Part shown: positions 37,548-46,193 of the stretch, piece by piece | Position numbering within the stretch: the first letter of the stretch is position 1 | How the letters are laid out: each line of letters opens with the position of its first letter | Assembly (NCBI GenBank): GCA_038237245.1 | Contig: JBBRYY010000001.1 | Span: 1 to 64,000 of the forward strand | Direction: 5' to 3' | Origin: FEN-1250 sp038237245 | GTDB lineage: Bacteria > Gemmatimonadota > Gemmatimonadetes > Gemmatimonadales > Gemmatimonadaceae | DNA length: 64,000 nucleotides | The notes under the pieces: model-generated | Database searches by the model: none | The model's input: only the letters and a program-made list of their open reading frames with translations | What the model was told of the DNA's origin: nothing | Position numbers and translations under genes: made by a program

Positions 37548-40198
37548 CGCACGAGGATCGTGACGATCGCCCGAGGGGCTGCGGTGAAGGCGATGGACCT
37601 ACCTTGAATTCCAACTATATCTCCTGGTGTCTCGTCGAGCCGTGACGCGCGAGCCTCGCGTGCGGGCGCGCCGAGGCTCCAACCGCCGTCCACGGTGCGC
37701 TCGGTAAGGTTCACGCAGCGGAGCACCATCCATTCGCCATCTTCGCTCGGCTTGATCGCGGAGAGCGCGAGGCCGTCGCCCTCGAGCGTGACGCCGCTGG
37801 TCGACTCGGGGAGCGCGGTGGCCGAGCGAACGGTGCGTCCGAAGAGCGGATGGAGCACGTCGGCGGCGGTGCGCTCGATGCGCGCGATGGTAGCGTCATC
37901 GCGCGCGCCGTGGAGGAGGATCGCGAAGTGCCCACTGAACGGTCCGGGCTGCTGCGCGTCCGGCGTGCTCGACGGCCACCCTGCGTGCCCGGGGCGCTCG
38001 GGGAGATCGTTGCGAGAGAGCTCGCCCACGGCGCGGAGCAGGGTGAGTGCGACAGTGCCGTTGGAGAGCGCTTCGTACTCGCCGAGCCCGTCGGAGTAGA
38101 TCGTCGCGCCGCGATCCTCCGCGACGAGCGTGACGTAGCGCGCCAGTGGCGCGGTGGGCGGCGGGCTCTCTGCGCTGCCCGCCGGGGCGAGAATCCGCTC
38201 GCGTCGCACGGGGCCGAAGGCGGTGTCCGCGAAGATGGTTGCATCGGCGATATCCGTCGCTATTCGCAGACGCAGCCGGTGATCGGATAGATCGTTGTTA
38301 CCATCGATGTCGATGCGCACGAAGCTCGTGTCGGCGTCGATGGTGAGCGTGATCGTTCCCGTGGCGGCGCGCGGCGCGATCATGCGCAGCTTATCGTGGA
38401 ACTCCACGCGCCACTGCACCACCAGCGTCGCGCGCAGCGGTCCGCGCAGATCGAGGCGCGGATTCGAGAGCTCCGCGAAGCGCGGCTCCCCGCGCAGCGA
38501 CGGCGTGTAGAGGTCGCCGGCGTCGGTGACGCTCTCGATCGAGAGGAGCGATGAGAGGTCGCGTGAGCCGTCCACAGTGCGCAGGCGAATCACGCCGCGC
38601 GGATCGGCTTCGACACTGATCGTGCCGTTTCGCATCGATGTCCCCTTGCACAACACCGCGTTGCCCGGCTGTCCGTGCTCGGGAAGATCACCCGTCATCG
38701 CGTAACTCCGCGTACCGTACCCGTCAATGCGCGGTATGTGCAGCAACACCCGCGTCGTCTCCACGAAATCATCCCAGGGATAATGCTGTGGCGACTCGAG
38801 GCGATCGTGGCGGCGCTTGGCGGCGAGCCGCTGCACGAATCGTCCTCCATCCACCGTCCACGGCGGCGTCTGCACCCCGATCGGCATCTCCGCCTGGCCG
38901 CCGGAGCCGGGGCCCACACGCACATGGTCGCGCACGACGATGACCTCGACCTCCGCAATGCCGCCGCGCCGGTACGCCGACGGATTGCAGATCACGAGCG
39001 ACGACGTCCACGCCTCGGGCTTTGCGCGCGTTGCAATCGCGTCGTAACCGATGAGATCGAAGATCGCTTCCTCGCGCAGGCCGGCGCCCTGGAGCTCGAC
39101 GTCCTCGAGACGCGACGACATCGCGCGCGCGACGGCATCGATCGAGCATCCGCAGAGCGTGTCGTGTGGCTGGCATTGCAGCAACGTCTTCCACGCCGCG
39201 CGCGTGAGCGCGGGGCGGCTCGTCGCCCGCTCGCGATGCGCGAGTGCGACCCACGGCTCCGTGTTGCGTACCAGCGACCGCTCGGCGCGCGCGGCGCGGC
39301 GCTTGAGCGCGCTGCGCGTCGCGAAGCTCCCCTGCAGCGACCACGTGTAGCCGTACGAATCGCGAAGCTCGCCGGCCACCTCCGGGATGGACGGCGATGC
39401 GTCGGCGGCGCTGACGAGTGCGCGCGCGAAGGCGCCGAGGCTCGTCAGGCGGACGTCGTGCGGCTGCGCGGCGGATGCGAGCGCGCGCACCGCCTGCGCG
39501 CGGTCGGGCTGTCGTGCGTGATGGTCGGCGCCGTTGGGGAGGAGCACGTGCCCCACCGTCGCGCGCGGTGCGAGGACATCGCGCAGCGAGCTCCATCGCT
39601 CCCGGGCCTGCGCGTCGCCGGCGGGGAGCGCCGAGCCGAGCTCGTAGCCGCTGGGCGTGAGATGGTAGAGGATCGCGCTGCTCCCGTCGGCCGCACGCCA
39701 GCGCGCGACGTCGCCGAACGGATGCTGCGCACCGCCGTAGCCGCGCCAGAGCACGATGAGCGGCATGCCAAATCCCGCGGCGAGCGCGGGAAGCATCGCC
39801 GGATGTCCGAAGGCGTCAGGCGAGTAGAGCACGGGTGGGGCCGCGGCGCCGAGCGCGCGAAGTACGGCGCGTCCGGCGAGGAGATTGCGAATGAGCGATT
39901 CGCCCGACGGAATGAGCTCGTCCGCGAGAACGTACCAGGGACCCGCCTCCAGCGAGCCGTCGCGCAAGCGGCCACTCACCTCTTCGCGGCGCTCGGGGCG
40001 CACGGCGAGATAGTCCTCGAGCACGATCGCCTGTCCGTCGAGCAGGAATGGGGCGACGTCGTCGCGGTCATCGAGCAGCGCATCGATGAGCGCGACGAGC
40101 CGCTGACGGAGGCGCCCCGCCGAATGGTACCACTCACGATCCCAATGCGTGTGGCTGACGACGTGAACGATCAGTAGCGGCTCGGGAGAAGTCGGCAT
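37544..40198 (-). CDS. Glycoside hydrolase family 38-type alpha-mannosidase
   Basis: Probably cytoplasmic enzyme (884 aa) hydrolysing alpha-mannosides. The N-terminal alpha/beta barrel has the Zn-binding motif HTHWDREWY near residue 18 and LYSPDAFGHPAMLPAL with the nucleophile Asp and a Zn ligand. The central helical bundle contains AAWKTLLQCQPHDTLCGCSID, conserved in GH38. The C-terminal half is a beta-sandwich region. No signal peptide is seen. ATG 40198 (MPTSPEPLLI) is chosen because the upstream 16 codons are not family-like. Convergent with dppC, overlapping stops in CTAG. Confidence 0.85.
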   Translation of the reverse strand: MPTSPEPLLIVHVVSHTHWDREWYHSAGRLRQRLVALIDALLDDRDDVAPFLLDGQAIVLEDYLAVRPERREEVSGRLRDGSLEAGPWYVLADELIPSGESLIRNLLAGRAVLRALGAAAPPVLYSPDAFGHPAMLPALAAGFGMPLIVLWRGYGGAQHPFGDVARWRAADGSSAILYHLTPSGYELGSALPAGDAQARERWSSLRDVLAPRATVGHVLLPNGADHHARQPDRAQAVRALASAAQPHDVRLTSLGAFARALVSAADASPSIPEVAGELRDSYGYTWSLQGSFATRSALKRRAARAERSLVRNTEPWVALAHRERATSRPALTRAAWKTLLQCQPHDTLCGCSIDAVARAMSSRLEDVELQGAGLREEAIFDLIGYDAIATRAKPEAWTSSLVICNPSAYRRGGIAEVEVIVVRDHVRVGPGSGGQAEMPIGVQTPPWTVDGGRFVQRLAAKRRHDRLESPQHYPWDDFVETTRVLLHIPRIDGYGTRSYAMTGDLPEHGQPGNAVLCKGTSMRNGTISVEADPRGVIRLRTVDGSRDLSSLLSIESVTDAGDLYTPSLRGEPRFAELSNPRLDLRGPLRATLVVQWRVEFHDKLRMIAPRAATGTITLTIDADTSFVRIDIDGNNDLSDHRLRLRIATDIADATIFADTAFGPVRRERILAPAGSAESPPPTAPLARYVTLVAEDRGATIYSDGLGEYEALSNGTVALTLLRAVGELSRNDLPERPGHAGWPSSTPDAQQPGPFSGHFAILLHGARDDATIARIERTAADVLHPLFGRTVRSATALPESTSGVTLEGDGLALSAIKPSEDGEWMVLRCVNLTERTVDGGWSLGAPAREARASRLDETPGDIVGIQGRSIAFTAAPRAIVTILVR

Positions 40199-40244
40199 GA
40201 TTCGCAAACTGCGCGCGCCGAGGCTGGAGTGCAACGCGCGACGC

Positions 40245-40277
40245 AAATAAAAAAGAGGCGACCCGAAGGCCGCCTCT
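40245..40277 (-). terminator. Rho-independent terminator after the lmo0937-family gene
   Basis: Inverted repeat agaggcg (40254-40260) / cgcctct (40271-40277) with additional CC-GG pairing around a CGAA tetraloop. Read on the minus strand it is followed by TTTTTTATTT (40254-40245). It ends the transcript of the small membrane-protein gene at 40299-40448 before the mannosidase gene. Confidence 0.9.
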
Positions 40278-40298
40278 CTTTCGCGAACGCTGGTTCAG

Positions 40299-40448
40299 CT
40301 AAACTGCCGACCGGCCGGTCACGAGACGCCACACGACGGCGATCACCGCGAGCACGAGCAGCAGGTGAATCAGGCCGCCGCCGACGTGGAGGACCACGAA
40401 GCCGAGTAGCCAGAGTACGAAGAGGATTACCGCGATCGTCCACAACAT
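40299..40448 (-). CDS. Small lmo0937-family membrane protein
   Basis: Short protein of 49 residues with two hydrophobic helices (about 3-20 and 25-40) separated by HVGGG. It matches the widespread lmo0937/DUF5670-type mini-membrane protein pattern (MLWTIAVILFVLWLLGF, ending WRLVTGRS). The function is unknown; homologues are often stress-induced. GGAG lies about 10 nt ahead of the ATG and a strong terminator follows the stop, which supports a monocistronic real gene. Confidence 0.85.
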   Translation of the reverse strand: MLWTIAVILFVLWLLGFVVLHVGGGLIHLLLVLAVIAVVWRLVTGRSAV

Positions 40449-40577
40449 TATCGGGCTCCGCGAAAGAGGGTCTGTCCAACTCTTGCCCGGTGATAAGGCA
40501 ACTCGCGTACCAGCGGCTCGAGGGATACAGTTAATCATGCGTACAACGATCCAGCGGACCTCCGCCTGCACGCTCCA

Positions 40578-41429
40578 ATGGCGATAGAACACGTTTCTGA
40601 TACCGCACGCTGGGTAGCCGTCTATCGCGCCATGGAGAGCGAGCGACCGGATGCGCTCTTCAACGATCCCTTCGCGCGCAGGCTTGCGGGCGCGAAGGGC
40701 GACGAGATCGTGCGCACCATGAAGGACGGTGTGGCGATGGCGTGGGCGATGATCGTGCGCACGCAGATCTTCGACGAGATCATCATGGCGGAAGTCGGCA
40801 CCGACGGCATCGATCTCGTGCTCAATCTCGCTGCCGGTCTCGATGCCCGGCCGTGGCGCCTCGATCTTCCGCCGACGCTCAACTGGGTCGACGTCGACCT
40901 CCCCGACATTCTGCGCTACAAGCTCGAGACGCTCGCCGATGCGAGGCCGAAGTGCGCGTATGAAGCGGTCGAGGCAGATCTCACCGACGCGAAGGTGCGA
41001 CGTGCGCTCTTTGCGCGCCTCGGAGCGCACTCGAAGCGCACGCTGGTCGTCACCGAGGGGTTGCTCATCTACCTCAGCGAAGCAGAGGTGACCGCGCTCG
41101 CCACCGACCTGCACGCGGTACCCTCGTTCACGCGCTGGGTGATCGACCTCGCGAGCCCGCGGCTGCTCAAAATGATGACGAAGTCGTGGGGCAAGGCGGT
41201 CGCGTCAGGAAATGCGCCCTTCAGGTTCGCGCCGCCGAACGGTACCGACTACTTCCGCGAGCTTGGCTGGGAGGAGCGCGCGTATCACTCCACCATGGAG
41301 GAGGCGGAGCGCCTCGATCGCGAGATGAAGATGATGTGGCTCTGGCGATTCATCGGCCGCTTCTACCCGGCGCGGATGCGCGAGGAGTTCCGGCGCATGT
41401 CGGGGACCGTAGTGCTCGAGCGGATCTAG
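40578..41429 (+). CDS. Class I SAM-dependent methyltransferase, leucine carboxyl methyltransferase family
   Basis: Cytoplasmic O-methyltransferase-like protein (283 aa) of the LCM group (TIGR00027-like). The N-terminus VSDTARWVAVYRAMESERPDALFNDPFARRLAG is highly typical. The SAM-binding loop is VLNLAAGLDARPWRLDLP, followed by the acidic VDVDLPDILRYK; TLVVTEGLLIYLSEAEV is the LCM signature. Many family members methylate small molecules or polyketides, and the substrate is unknown. There is no clear Shine-Dalgarno. Its TAG stop overlaps the stop of the convergent downstream gene within CTAG. Confidence 0.88.
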   Translation: MAIEHVSDTARWVAVYRAMESERPDALFNDPFARRLAGAKGDEIVRTMKDGVAMAWAMIVRTQIFDEIIMAEVGTDGIDLVLNLAAGLDARPWRLDLPPTLNWVDVDLPDILRYKLETLADARPKCAYEAVEADLTDAKVRRALFARLGAHSKRTLVVTEGLLIYLSEAEVTALATDLHAVPSFTRWVIDLASPRLLKMMTKSWGKAVASGNAPFRFAPPNGTDYFRELGWEERAYHSTMEEAERLDREMKMMWLWRFIGRFYPARMREEFRRMSGTVVLERI

Positions 41430-42127
41430 CTCGGTCGAGGGAGCGTGCGCGCGGCATTCCACTCCTCGAGCGCGGCCCGGATGCGACTCGCGTTGCTGTA
41501 TCGTCGGAGCCTGATGGTGTGCGTGCCGGCGGCGGTGTCGATGATCGCCGCGGAGTTGGTGAGGCGAATCGCACGCACCTCGTTCCACGGTACGCTGAAG
41601 GCAGTGAAACGCGACAGCCTCGCGTGCACCCCGCTCTCGTCGAGGCGAAGCTCGCGCTGCCTGCTCCGCCGCCGCGCGAGTATTCCATGCAGCAGCCCGA
41701 CGATGATGGTGACGGTCCCGAGAAGGAAGTTGGGACGCGCGAAAAACGCCTTACCGCCGAGTGACGACGCGTGGATCGCCTCGACGATGAGCATCGTCCC
41801 CGCGACGAAGTCGAACCAGTTGGCGCCCGCGTGCGTGTGCGAATGCGAGTCGGTGTGCGCGTGCTCCTCGGATTCCGATGTCACCGATGGCCGAGCCACC
41901 CGCCCTCGCAGCGCACGAAGATCGCGCGCGAGCATCCCGAGCAGCACCGCCGCCACGAGAACCTCTGCGTACGCGAGCAGCTCGCCGCTTCCACCCGGCG
42001 CCTGCAGCCGGTGTATGCCCGCGAAGAGCAGCGGGACACCTGCCACGGCGTGCTGCAGCTTCTGCAACCAGATCCCGAAGTGCTCACGCCTGTCGTCCAG
42101 TACGATCGTGATCGGCGAAGGTGACAT
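41426..42127 (-). CDS. Hypothetical membrane protein with His-rich cytoplasmic-type loop
   Basis: No family was recognised. Protein of 233 residues with about four hydrophobic segments: near 26-43, 50-66, 110-122 and 135-150. A His/Glu/Ser-rich loop (HAHTDSHSHTHAG, about 90-102) could bind metal ions. The C-terminal roughly 80 residues are soluble, with a PH-like beta-rich pattern (FSVPWNEVRAIRLTNSAAIID and HTIRLRRYSNASRIRAALEEW), reminiscent of small bacterial PH domains. The start is ATG 42127. The stop overlaps the methyltransferase stop in CTAG. Confidence 0.65.
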   Translation of the reverse strand: MSPSPITIVLDDRREHFGIWLQKLQHAVAGVPLLFAGIHRLQAPGGSGELLAYAEVLVAAVLLGMLARDLRALRGRVARPSVTSESEEHAHTDSHSHTHAGANWFDFVAGTMLIVEAIHASSLGGKAFFARPNFLLGTVTIIVGLLHGILARRRSRQRELRLDESGVHARLSRFTAFSVPWNEVRAIRLTNSAAIIDTAAGTHTIRLRRYSNASRIRAALEEWNAARTLPRPS

Positions 42128-42246
42128 CCCTCACTATGCGGGGCGTTGCGTCGCGGCGGAAGTCCGCGCGCGACGGTCCCCGCGGTTGACCGAGCCGCGG
42201 CGACGATCGAAGTTCAGAGCGTCGATCGTCACTCACACGGAGCCGC

Positions 42247-42915
42247 ATGCATTCGCTACGAGACCTCTTGCATCAGTATTCGGATCCAACGGGCCTCATC
42301 ATGTGGGGCGGCTACGTCGGGCTCACGATCATCATTTTCGCCGAGACCGGGCTGCTGATCGGGTTTTTTCTTCCGGGCGATTCGCTGCTCGTGTCGGCCG
42401 GGCTGATCGCGTCGCACGGAACGCTCGACGTCTGGTTCATGTGTCTGATCTGTTCGGTGGCCGCGGTCGTCGGACAAACGGTGGGCTACGCGATCGGGCA
42501 CGCGGCCGGACCGAGGCTCTTCGCGCGCGAAGACTCGATGTTCTTCAAGCGCAGCCATCTGCAACGTGCGCACAACTTCTACGAGAAGCACGGCGGCGCG
42601 ACCATCGTGCTCGCGCGCTTCATGCCGATCGTGCGCACTTTCGTCCCCGTCGTCGCGGGCGCGGCGCGGATGAGCTACCGGCCGTTTCAGCTCTTCAACG
42701 TGATCGGCGGGATCGCATGGGTATGCAGTATGCTCATGATCGGGTACGGCCTCGGCCGCTACATTCCCGGGATCGATAAGAACATCGACAAGGTTATCAT
42801 TCTAGTCATCGCGGTGTCACTTGCGCCTGCACTCATCGGCGCGTGGCGCCGCAAGCACGCCGCGGTCGCCGCAGTCGCGACCCCGGATCTTCGCACGACA
42901 TTACCGGAGGATTGA
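42247..42915 (+). CDS. DedA-family (VTT domain) membrane protein
   Basis: Inner-membrane protein (222 aa, 4-6 helices) of the DedA family, implicated in undecaprenyl-phosphate or phospholipid scrambling. Recognisable motifs are FAETGLLIGFFLPGDSLLVSAG and the second half FYEKHGGATIVLARFMPIVRTFVPVVAGAARM, with the conserved acidic residue and RFMPIVRTF arginines. The ATG at 42247 has GGAG 6-9 nt upstream. Its 3' end carries the Shine-Dalgarno of sod, so the two genes are co-transcribed. Confidence 0.93.
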   Translation: MHSLRDLLHQYSDPTGLIMWGGYVGLTIIIFAETGLLIGFFLPGDSLLVSAGLIASHGTLDVWFMCLICSVAAVVGQTVGYAIGHAAGPRLFAREDSMFFKRSHLQRAHNFYEKHGGATIVLARFMPIVRTFVPVVAGAARMSYRPFQLFNVIGGIAWVCSMLMIGYGLGRYIPGIDKNIDKVIILVIAVSLAPALIGAWRRKHAAVAAVATPDLRTTLPED

Positions 42916-42916
42916 A

Positions 42917-43525
42917 ATGGCTTTTACGCTGCCGCCGCTCGGCTACGATTACGCTGCTCTCGAGCCGCACATCGACGCGCGCACGATGGAGATTCATCAC
43001 ACGAAGCATCACCAGGCGTACGTCACGAACCTGAACGCCGCGATCGAGAAGGCGCCCGAGCTCGCGGACAAGACGCTCGAGTGGCTGCTGCAGAATCTCG
43101 CATCCGTGCCCGAGGCCATTCGCAATGCCGTGCGCAACAACGGCGGCGGCCATTGGAATCATTCCTTCTTCTGGCAGATCATCGGGCCCAAGGCGGGCGG
43201 CGATCCGGCCGGCGCCGTCGGTGAGGCGATCCAGAGCTCGTTCGGCGACTTCGCGAAGCTCAAGGAGCAGTTGAACGCCTCGGGACTCGCGCGCTTCGGC
43301 TCCGGATGGGCGTGGGTCGTGGCCGACAAGGGCGGGAAGCTCACGATCGAGAGCTCACCGAACCAGGACACGCCGATCAGCGAGAAGAAGACGCCGATCC
43401 TCGGTGTTGACGTGTGGGAGCACGCGTACTACCTGAAGTACCAGAACCGCCGCGCCGACTATCTGGCCGCGTGGTGGAACGTCGTCAACTGGGCCGAGGT
43501 CTATAAGCGGTACGAAGCGCGATAA
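42917..43525 (+). CDS. sodA: Superoxide dismutase, Mn-type
   Basis: Fe/Mn-family superoxide dismutase (202 aa) that dismutates superoxide to oxygen and peroxide. Metal ligands are seen in EIHHTKHH, GHWNHSFFW and DVWEH (Asp and His). Gly in the RNNGGGHWNH segment and Gln in PNQDTP are the pair typical of Mn rather than Fe enzymes, so Mn is preferred. No signal peptide, hence cytoplasmic. A perfect GGAGG Shine-Dalgarno lies 7 nt ahead of ATG 42917, one base after the dedA stop. Confidence 0.95.
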   Translation: MAFTLPPLGYDYAALEPHIDARTMEIHHTKHHQAYVTNLNAAIEKAPELADKTLEWLLQNLASVPEAIRNAVRNNGGGHWNHSFFWQIIGPKAGGDPAGAVGEAIQSSFGDFAKLKEQLNASGLARFGSGWAWVVADKGGKLTIESSPNQDTPISEKKTPILGVDVWEHAYYLKYQNRRADYLAAWWNVVNWAEVYKRYEAR

Positions 43526-43544
43526 GCGCTGGCGCGCACCACGT

Positions 43545-45485
43545 TCATCGTACCGCGTCGCCTTCGAGGTAGGTATAGCCCTCGAGCCCCGCGACGTAGT
43601 CCGCGATGAACGTGTTGGCTTCCTGCCGCGTGATGTTCGTCGCGGCGGAAACCTTTCGCCGGAACGTCGTCAACAGATCGGATGCGCGGAACTGCACGTA
43701 GTTCAGCACCTCGGTCACTGTATCGCCGTGCACCAGGTCGGTCACCTCGTAGCCCGTCTCCGAGAGCCGCACGTGCACGGCGTTCGTGTCTCCGAACAGG
43801 TTATGCAGGTCGCCGAGGATTTCCTGGTAGGCACCCGTGAGGAAGATGCCGAGGATGTACGGCTCCCCCGCGCGATATGGATGCAATGACAAGCTCGGGC
43901 TTCCATTCTTTCCGCCGACGAACCGGTCAATTTTCCCGTCGGAGTCGCACGTCACGTCCTGAATCGTGCCGCGGCGCGAGGGTTCTTCATCGAGTCGGTG
44001 AATCGGGATGATCGGGAAGATCTGGTCGATCGCCCAGCTGTCGGGGAGCGACTGGAACACGGAGAAGTTGCAGAAGTAGCGGTCGATGAGCCGCGCCTCG
44101 AGCTCCTCTATGATGTCCGAGTATTCCTCGCGGTCCTTCTGCGCCATCAGCGCCACCGCGTTCACGGTCGCCGTATAGAGCTGCTCGGCCATGGCGCGCG
44201 CGCGAAGCGAGAGCACGCCGCTGTTGAAGAGCGACCGCGCGCGCTCCCTCGCGAAGGTCGCGTCATGATACACCTCGCGCGCGTCGCGTCCGGAGATCGA
44301 CGTGTACGAGTCCTGGAGGTCGTGCAGAATCGTGTGATCGTCGTCGGTGAGCACCGGCAGCTCGACGTCCTGCTGCGACTCGACGTCGATCACATTGAGG
44401 AGGAGGAGCGCGTGATGCGCGGTCAGCGCGCGCCCCGACTCGGAAATGAGATTCGGCATCGGGATCTCGAGCTCGCGGCACATCTCGGCGAGCGTGTACA
44501 CCACGTCGTTCGCGTACTCCTGCACGGAGTAGTTGACGCTGGCTGTGACCGTCGAGCCGGAGCCGTCGTAGTCGATGCCGAGACCACCGCCGACGTCGAC
44601 GTGGCTCACGCGCACACCAGCGGCGTGCAGCTCGGCGTAGAAGCGCGCCACTTCCTGCAGCCCGGACTTGATGTAGCGGATGTCCGTGATCTGCGAGCCC
44701 AGGTGGAAGTGGATGAGCTTGAGCACGTCGAGTCGGCCTATCGCGCGAAGCTTGTCCACCACGCGAATGAGCTCACTCGCACTTAGTCCGAACTTCGACT
44801 TCTCGCCGCCGCTCTCGGCCCAGCGTCCGTAGCCCTCGGAGGCGAGCTTGATGCGGATGCCCGCCTGCGGCACCACGCCCATCTCGTCGGCGACGCGGAG
44901 GAGCACGTCGAGCTCGCCCTCCTGCTCGATGACGATGAACACCTCGTGGCCGAGCTTCTGTCCCATGAGGGCGAGGCGCATGAACTCCTCGTCCTTGTAG
45001 CCGTTGCAGACGATGAGATGATCGGCAGCTTCGGTGAGCGCGAGCACGGCCTGGAGCTCGGGCTTGCTGCCGCACTCGATGCCGACGCCATACTTCGCGC
45101 CGAAGTGCACGATCTCTTCGACGACGTGGCGCTGCTGGTTGACCTTGATCGGATAGACGAGGGTGTATGTCCCCTCGTACTCGAACTCCTTGATCGCGCG
45201 ATCGAACGTTCCGCAGAGTGTCTCGATGCGGGAGCGCAGGATGTCGCTGAAACGGAGGAGCACCGGGAGGCCGACGCCCTGTTCGGCGAGATCCATCGCC
45301 ATGTTGAACAGGTCGAGCTTGCGATCCGGGCGGGAGAGATCGGGACAGACGACCGCATGTCCCTGCTCGTTCACGTCGAAGTAGCCGATCCCCCAGCCTT
45401 CGATGTTGTAGAGCGCGCGCGACTCGTCAATGCTCCACGTGGTCGCTGCGACGGAAGGAGGACTTGCCTCCACTCGAGTTGCCAT
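43545..45485 (-). CDS. speA: Biosynthetic arginine decarboxylase
   Basis: PLP enzyme (646 aa) converting arginine to agmatine for polyamine synthesis. The fold type III barrel has the PLP Lys in TLVYPIKVNQQRHVVEEI, glycine-rich phosphate binding in HVDVGGGLGIDYDG, and substrate-site ESGRALTAHH. The helical insert and C-terminal beta domain (SLPDSWAIDQIFPIIPIHRLDEEP) follow the SpeA pattern. The gene lies 48 nt after pdxH on the same strand. pdxH makes PLP, which this enzyme uses, so co-expression is plausible. Confidence 0.95.
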   Translation of the reverse strand: MATRVEASPPSVAATTWSIDESRALYNIEGWGIGYFDVNEQGHAVVCPDLSRPDRKLDLFNMAMDLAEQGVGLPVLLRFSDILRSRIETLCGTFDRAIKEFEYEGTYTLVYPIKVNQQRHVVEEIVHFGAKYGVGIECGSKPELQAVLALTEAADHLIVCNGYKDEEFMRLALMGQKLGHEVFIVIEQEGELDVLLRVADEMGVVPQAGIRIKLASEGYGRWAESGGEKSKFGLSASELIRVVDKLRAIGRLDVLKLIHFHLGSQITDIRYIKSGLQEVARFYAELHAAGVRVSHVDVGGGLGIDYDGSGSTVTASVNYSVQEYANDVVYTLAEMCRELEIPMPNLISESGRALTAHHALLLLNVIDVESQQDVELPVLTDDDHTILHDLQDSYTSISGRDAREVYHDATFARERARSLFNSGVLSLRARAMAEQLYTATVNAVALMAQKDREEYSDIIEELEARLIDRYFCNFSVFQSLPDSWAIDQIFPIIPIHRLDEEPSRRGTIQDVTCDSDGKIDRFVGGKNGSPSLSLHPYRAGEPYILGIFLTGAYQEILGDLHNLFGDTNAVHVRLSETGYEVTDLVHGDTVTEVLNYVQFRASDLLTTFRRKVSAATNITRQEANTFIADYVAGLEGYTYLEGDAVR

Positions 45486-45533
45486 GCGGCGAATCTTACG
45501 GACTGCGTGTGCGCTTCAACAGTACCGATTCCG

Positions 45534-46115
45534 TCACGGAAAGAGGCGGCGCATCGTCCAGCGGTCGCCGTCGCGCTCGAAGAGGCGGCGTTCGTGCAGG
45601 CGGAAGTCGCCCGCGTGCCAGAACTCGATGCGCGCGGGCTTCACGCGGCGCCCGGTCCAGTATGGCGGACGCGGCACGGCTTTGTTCGCATAGAGCTGCT
45701 CGACTTCGAGCACACGTCCGCGGAGTTCGTCCATGCTCGAGAGCGTCTCGCTCTGGCGGGAGGCCCATGCGCCGATCTGGCTCTCTCGCGCGCGCGACGC
45801 GAAGTACGCCTCCGCCTCGGCGTCGGTCACCGGCTCGACAATGCCCTCGATGCGGATTTGTGTGTCGAGCGCGGCCCAGTAGAAGCAGAGCGCGGCGCGC
45901 GGCGTGGCGATGAGCTCGCGCCCCTTCCGGCCGTTGAGATTCGTGTAGAAGACGAAGCCGCGCTCGTCGACGCTCTTGAGCAGGACGATGCGGACGGAGG
46001 GCGAACCGTCGGTGCTCACCGTCGCGAGCGACATCGCCGTCGGATCGGGGAGACGTGAGCGGTCCACGGCCTGGGCCTGCGCGAAGAGCGCGCGAAATTC
46101 CTCGATGGGATCCAT
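45534..46115 (-). CDS. pdxH: Pyridoxamine 5'-phosphate oxidase
   Basis: FMN-dependent oxidase (193 aa) producing pyridoxal 5'-phosphate from pyridoxine or pyridoxamine phosphate. The split-barrel fold carries SVRIVLLKSVDERGFVFYTN and GRKGRELIATP for FMN binding. ASRQSETLSS and the C-terminal WHAGDFRLHERRLFERDGD...RRLFP pattern supply the PLP-site residues typical of PdxH. It lies directly upstream of speA on the minus strand, divergent from the FHA gene at 46194. Confidence 0.93.
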   Translation of the reverse strand: MDPIEEFRALFAQAQAVDRSRLPDPTAMSLATVSTDGSPSVRIVLLKSVDERGFVFYTNLNGRKGRELIATPRAALCFYWAALDTQIRIEGIVEPVTDAEAEAYFASRARESQIGAWASRQSETLSSMDELRGRVLEVEQLYANKAVPRPPYWTGRRVKPARIEFWHAGDFRLHERRLFERDGDRWTMRRLFP

Positions 46116-46193
46116 GGGTGAAAGGTATTCGCGCGGCGCGCGAATCGAAGGCGGGCGTTGCGAAGCGGGTGCGTTTCCCGTCCATTACGAGCC

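Noticed and set aside
40470..40490. Short TTGCC/GGCAA dyad in the lmo0937/methyltransferase gap
   Set aside because: Five-base arms are too short to separate from chance.
42180..42200. CCGCGG direct/inverted copies upstream of dedA
   Set aside because: Six-base self-palindromes are expected often at this base composition.
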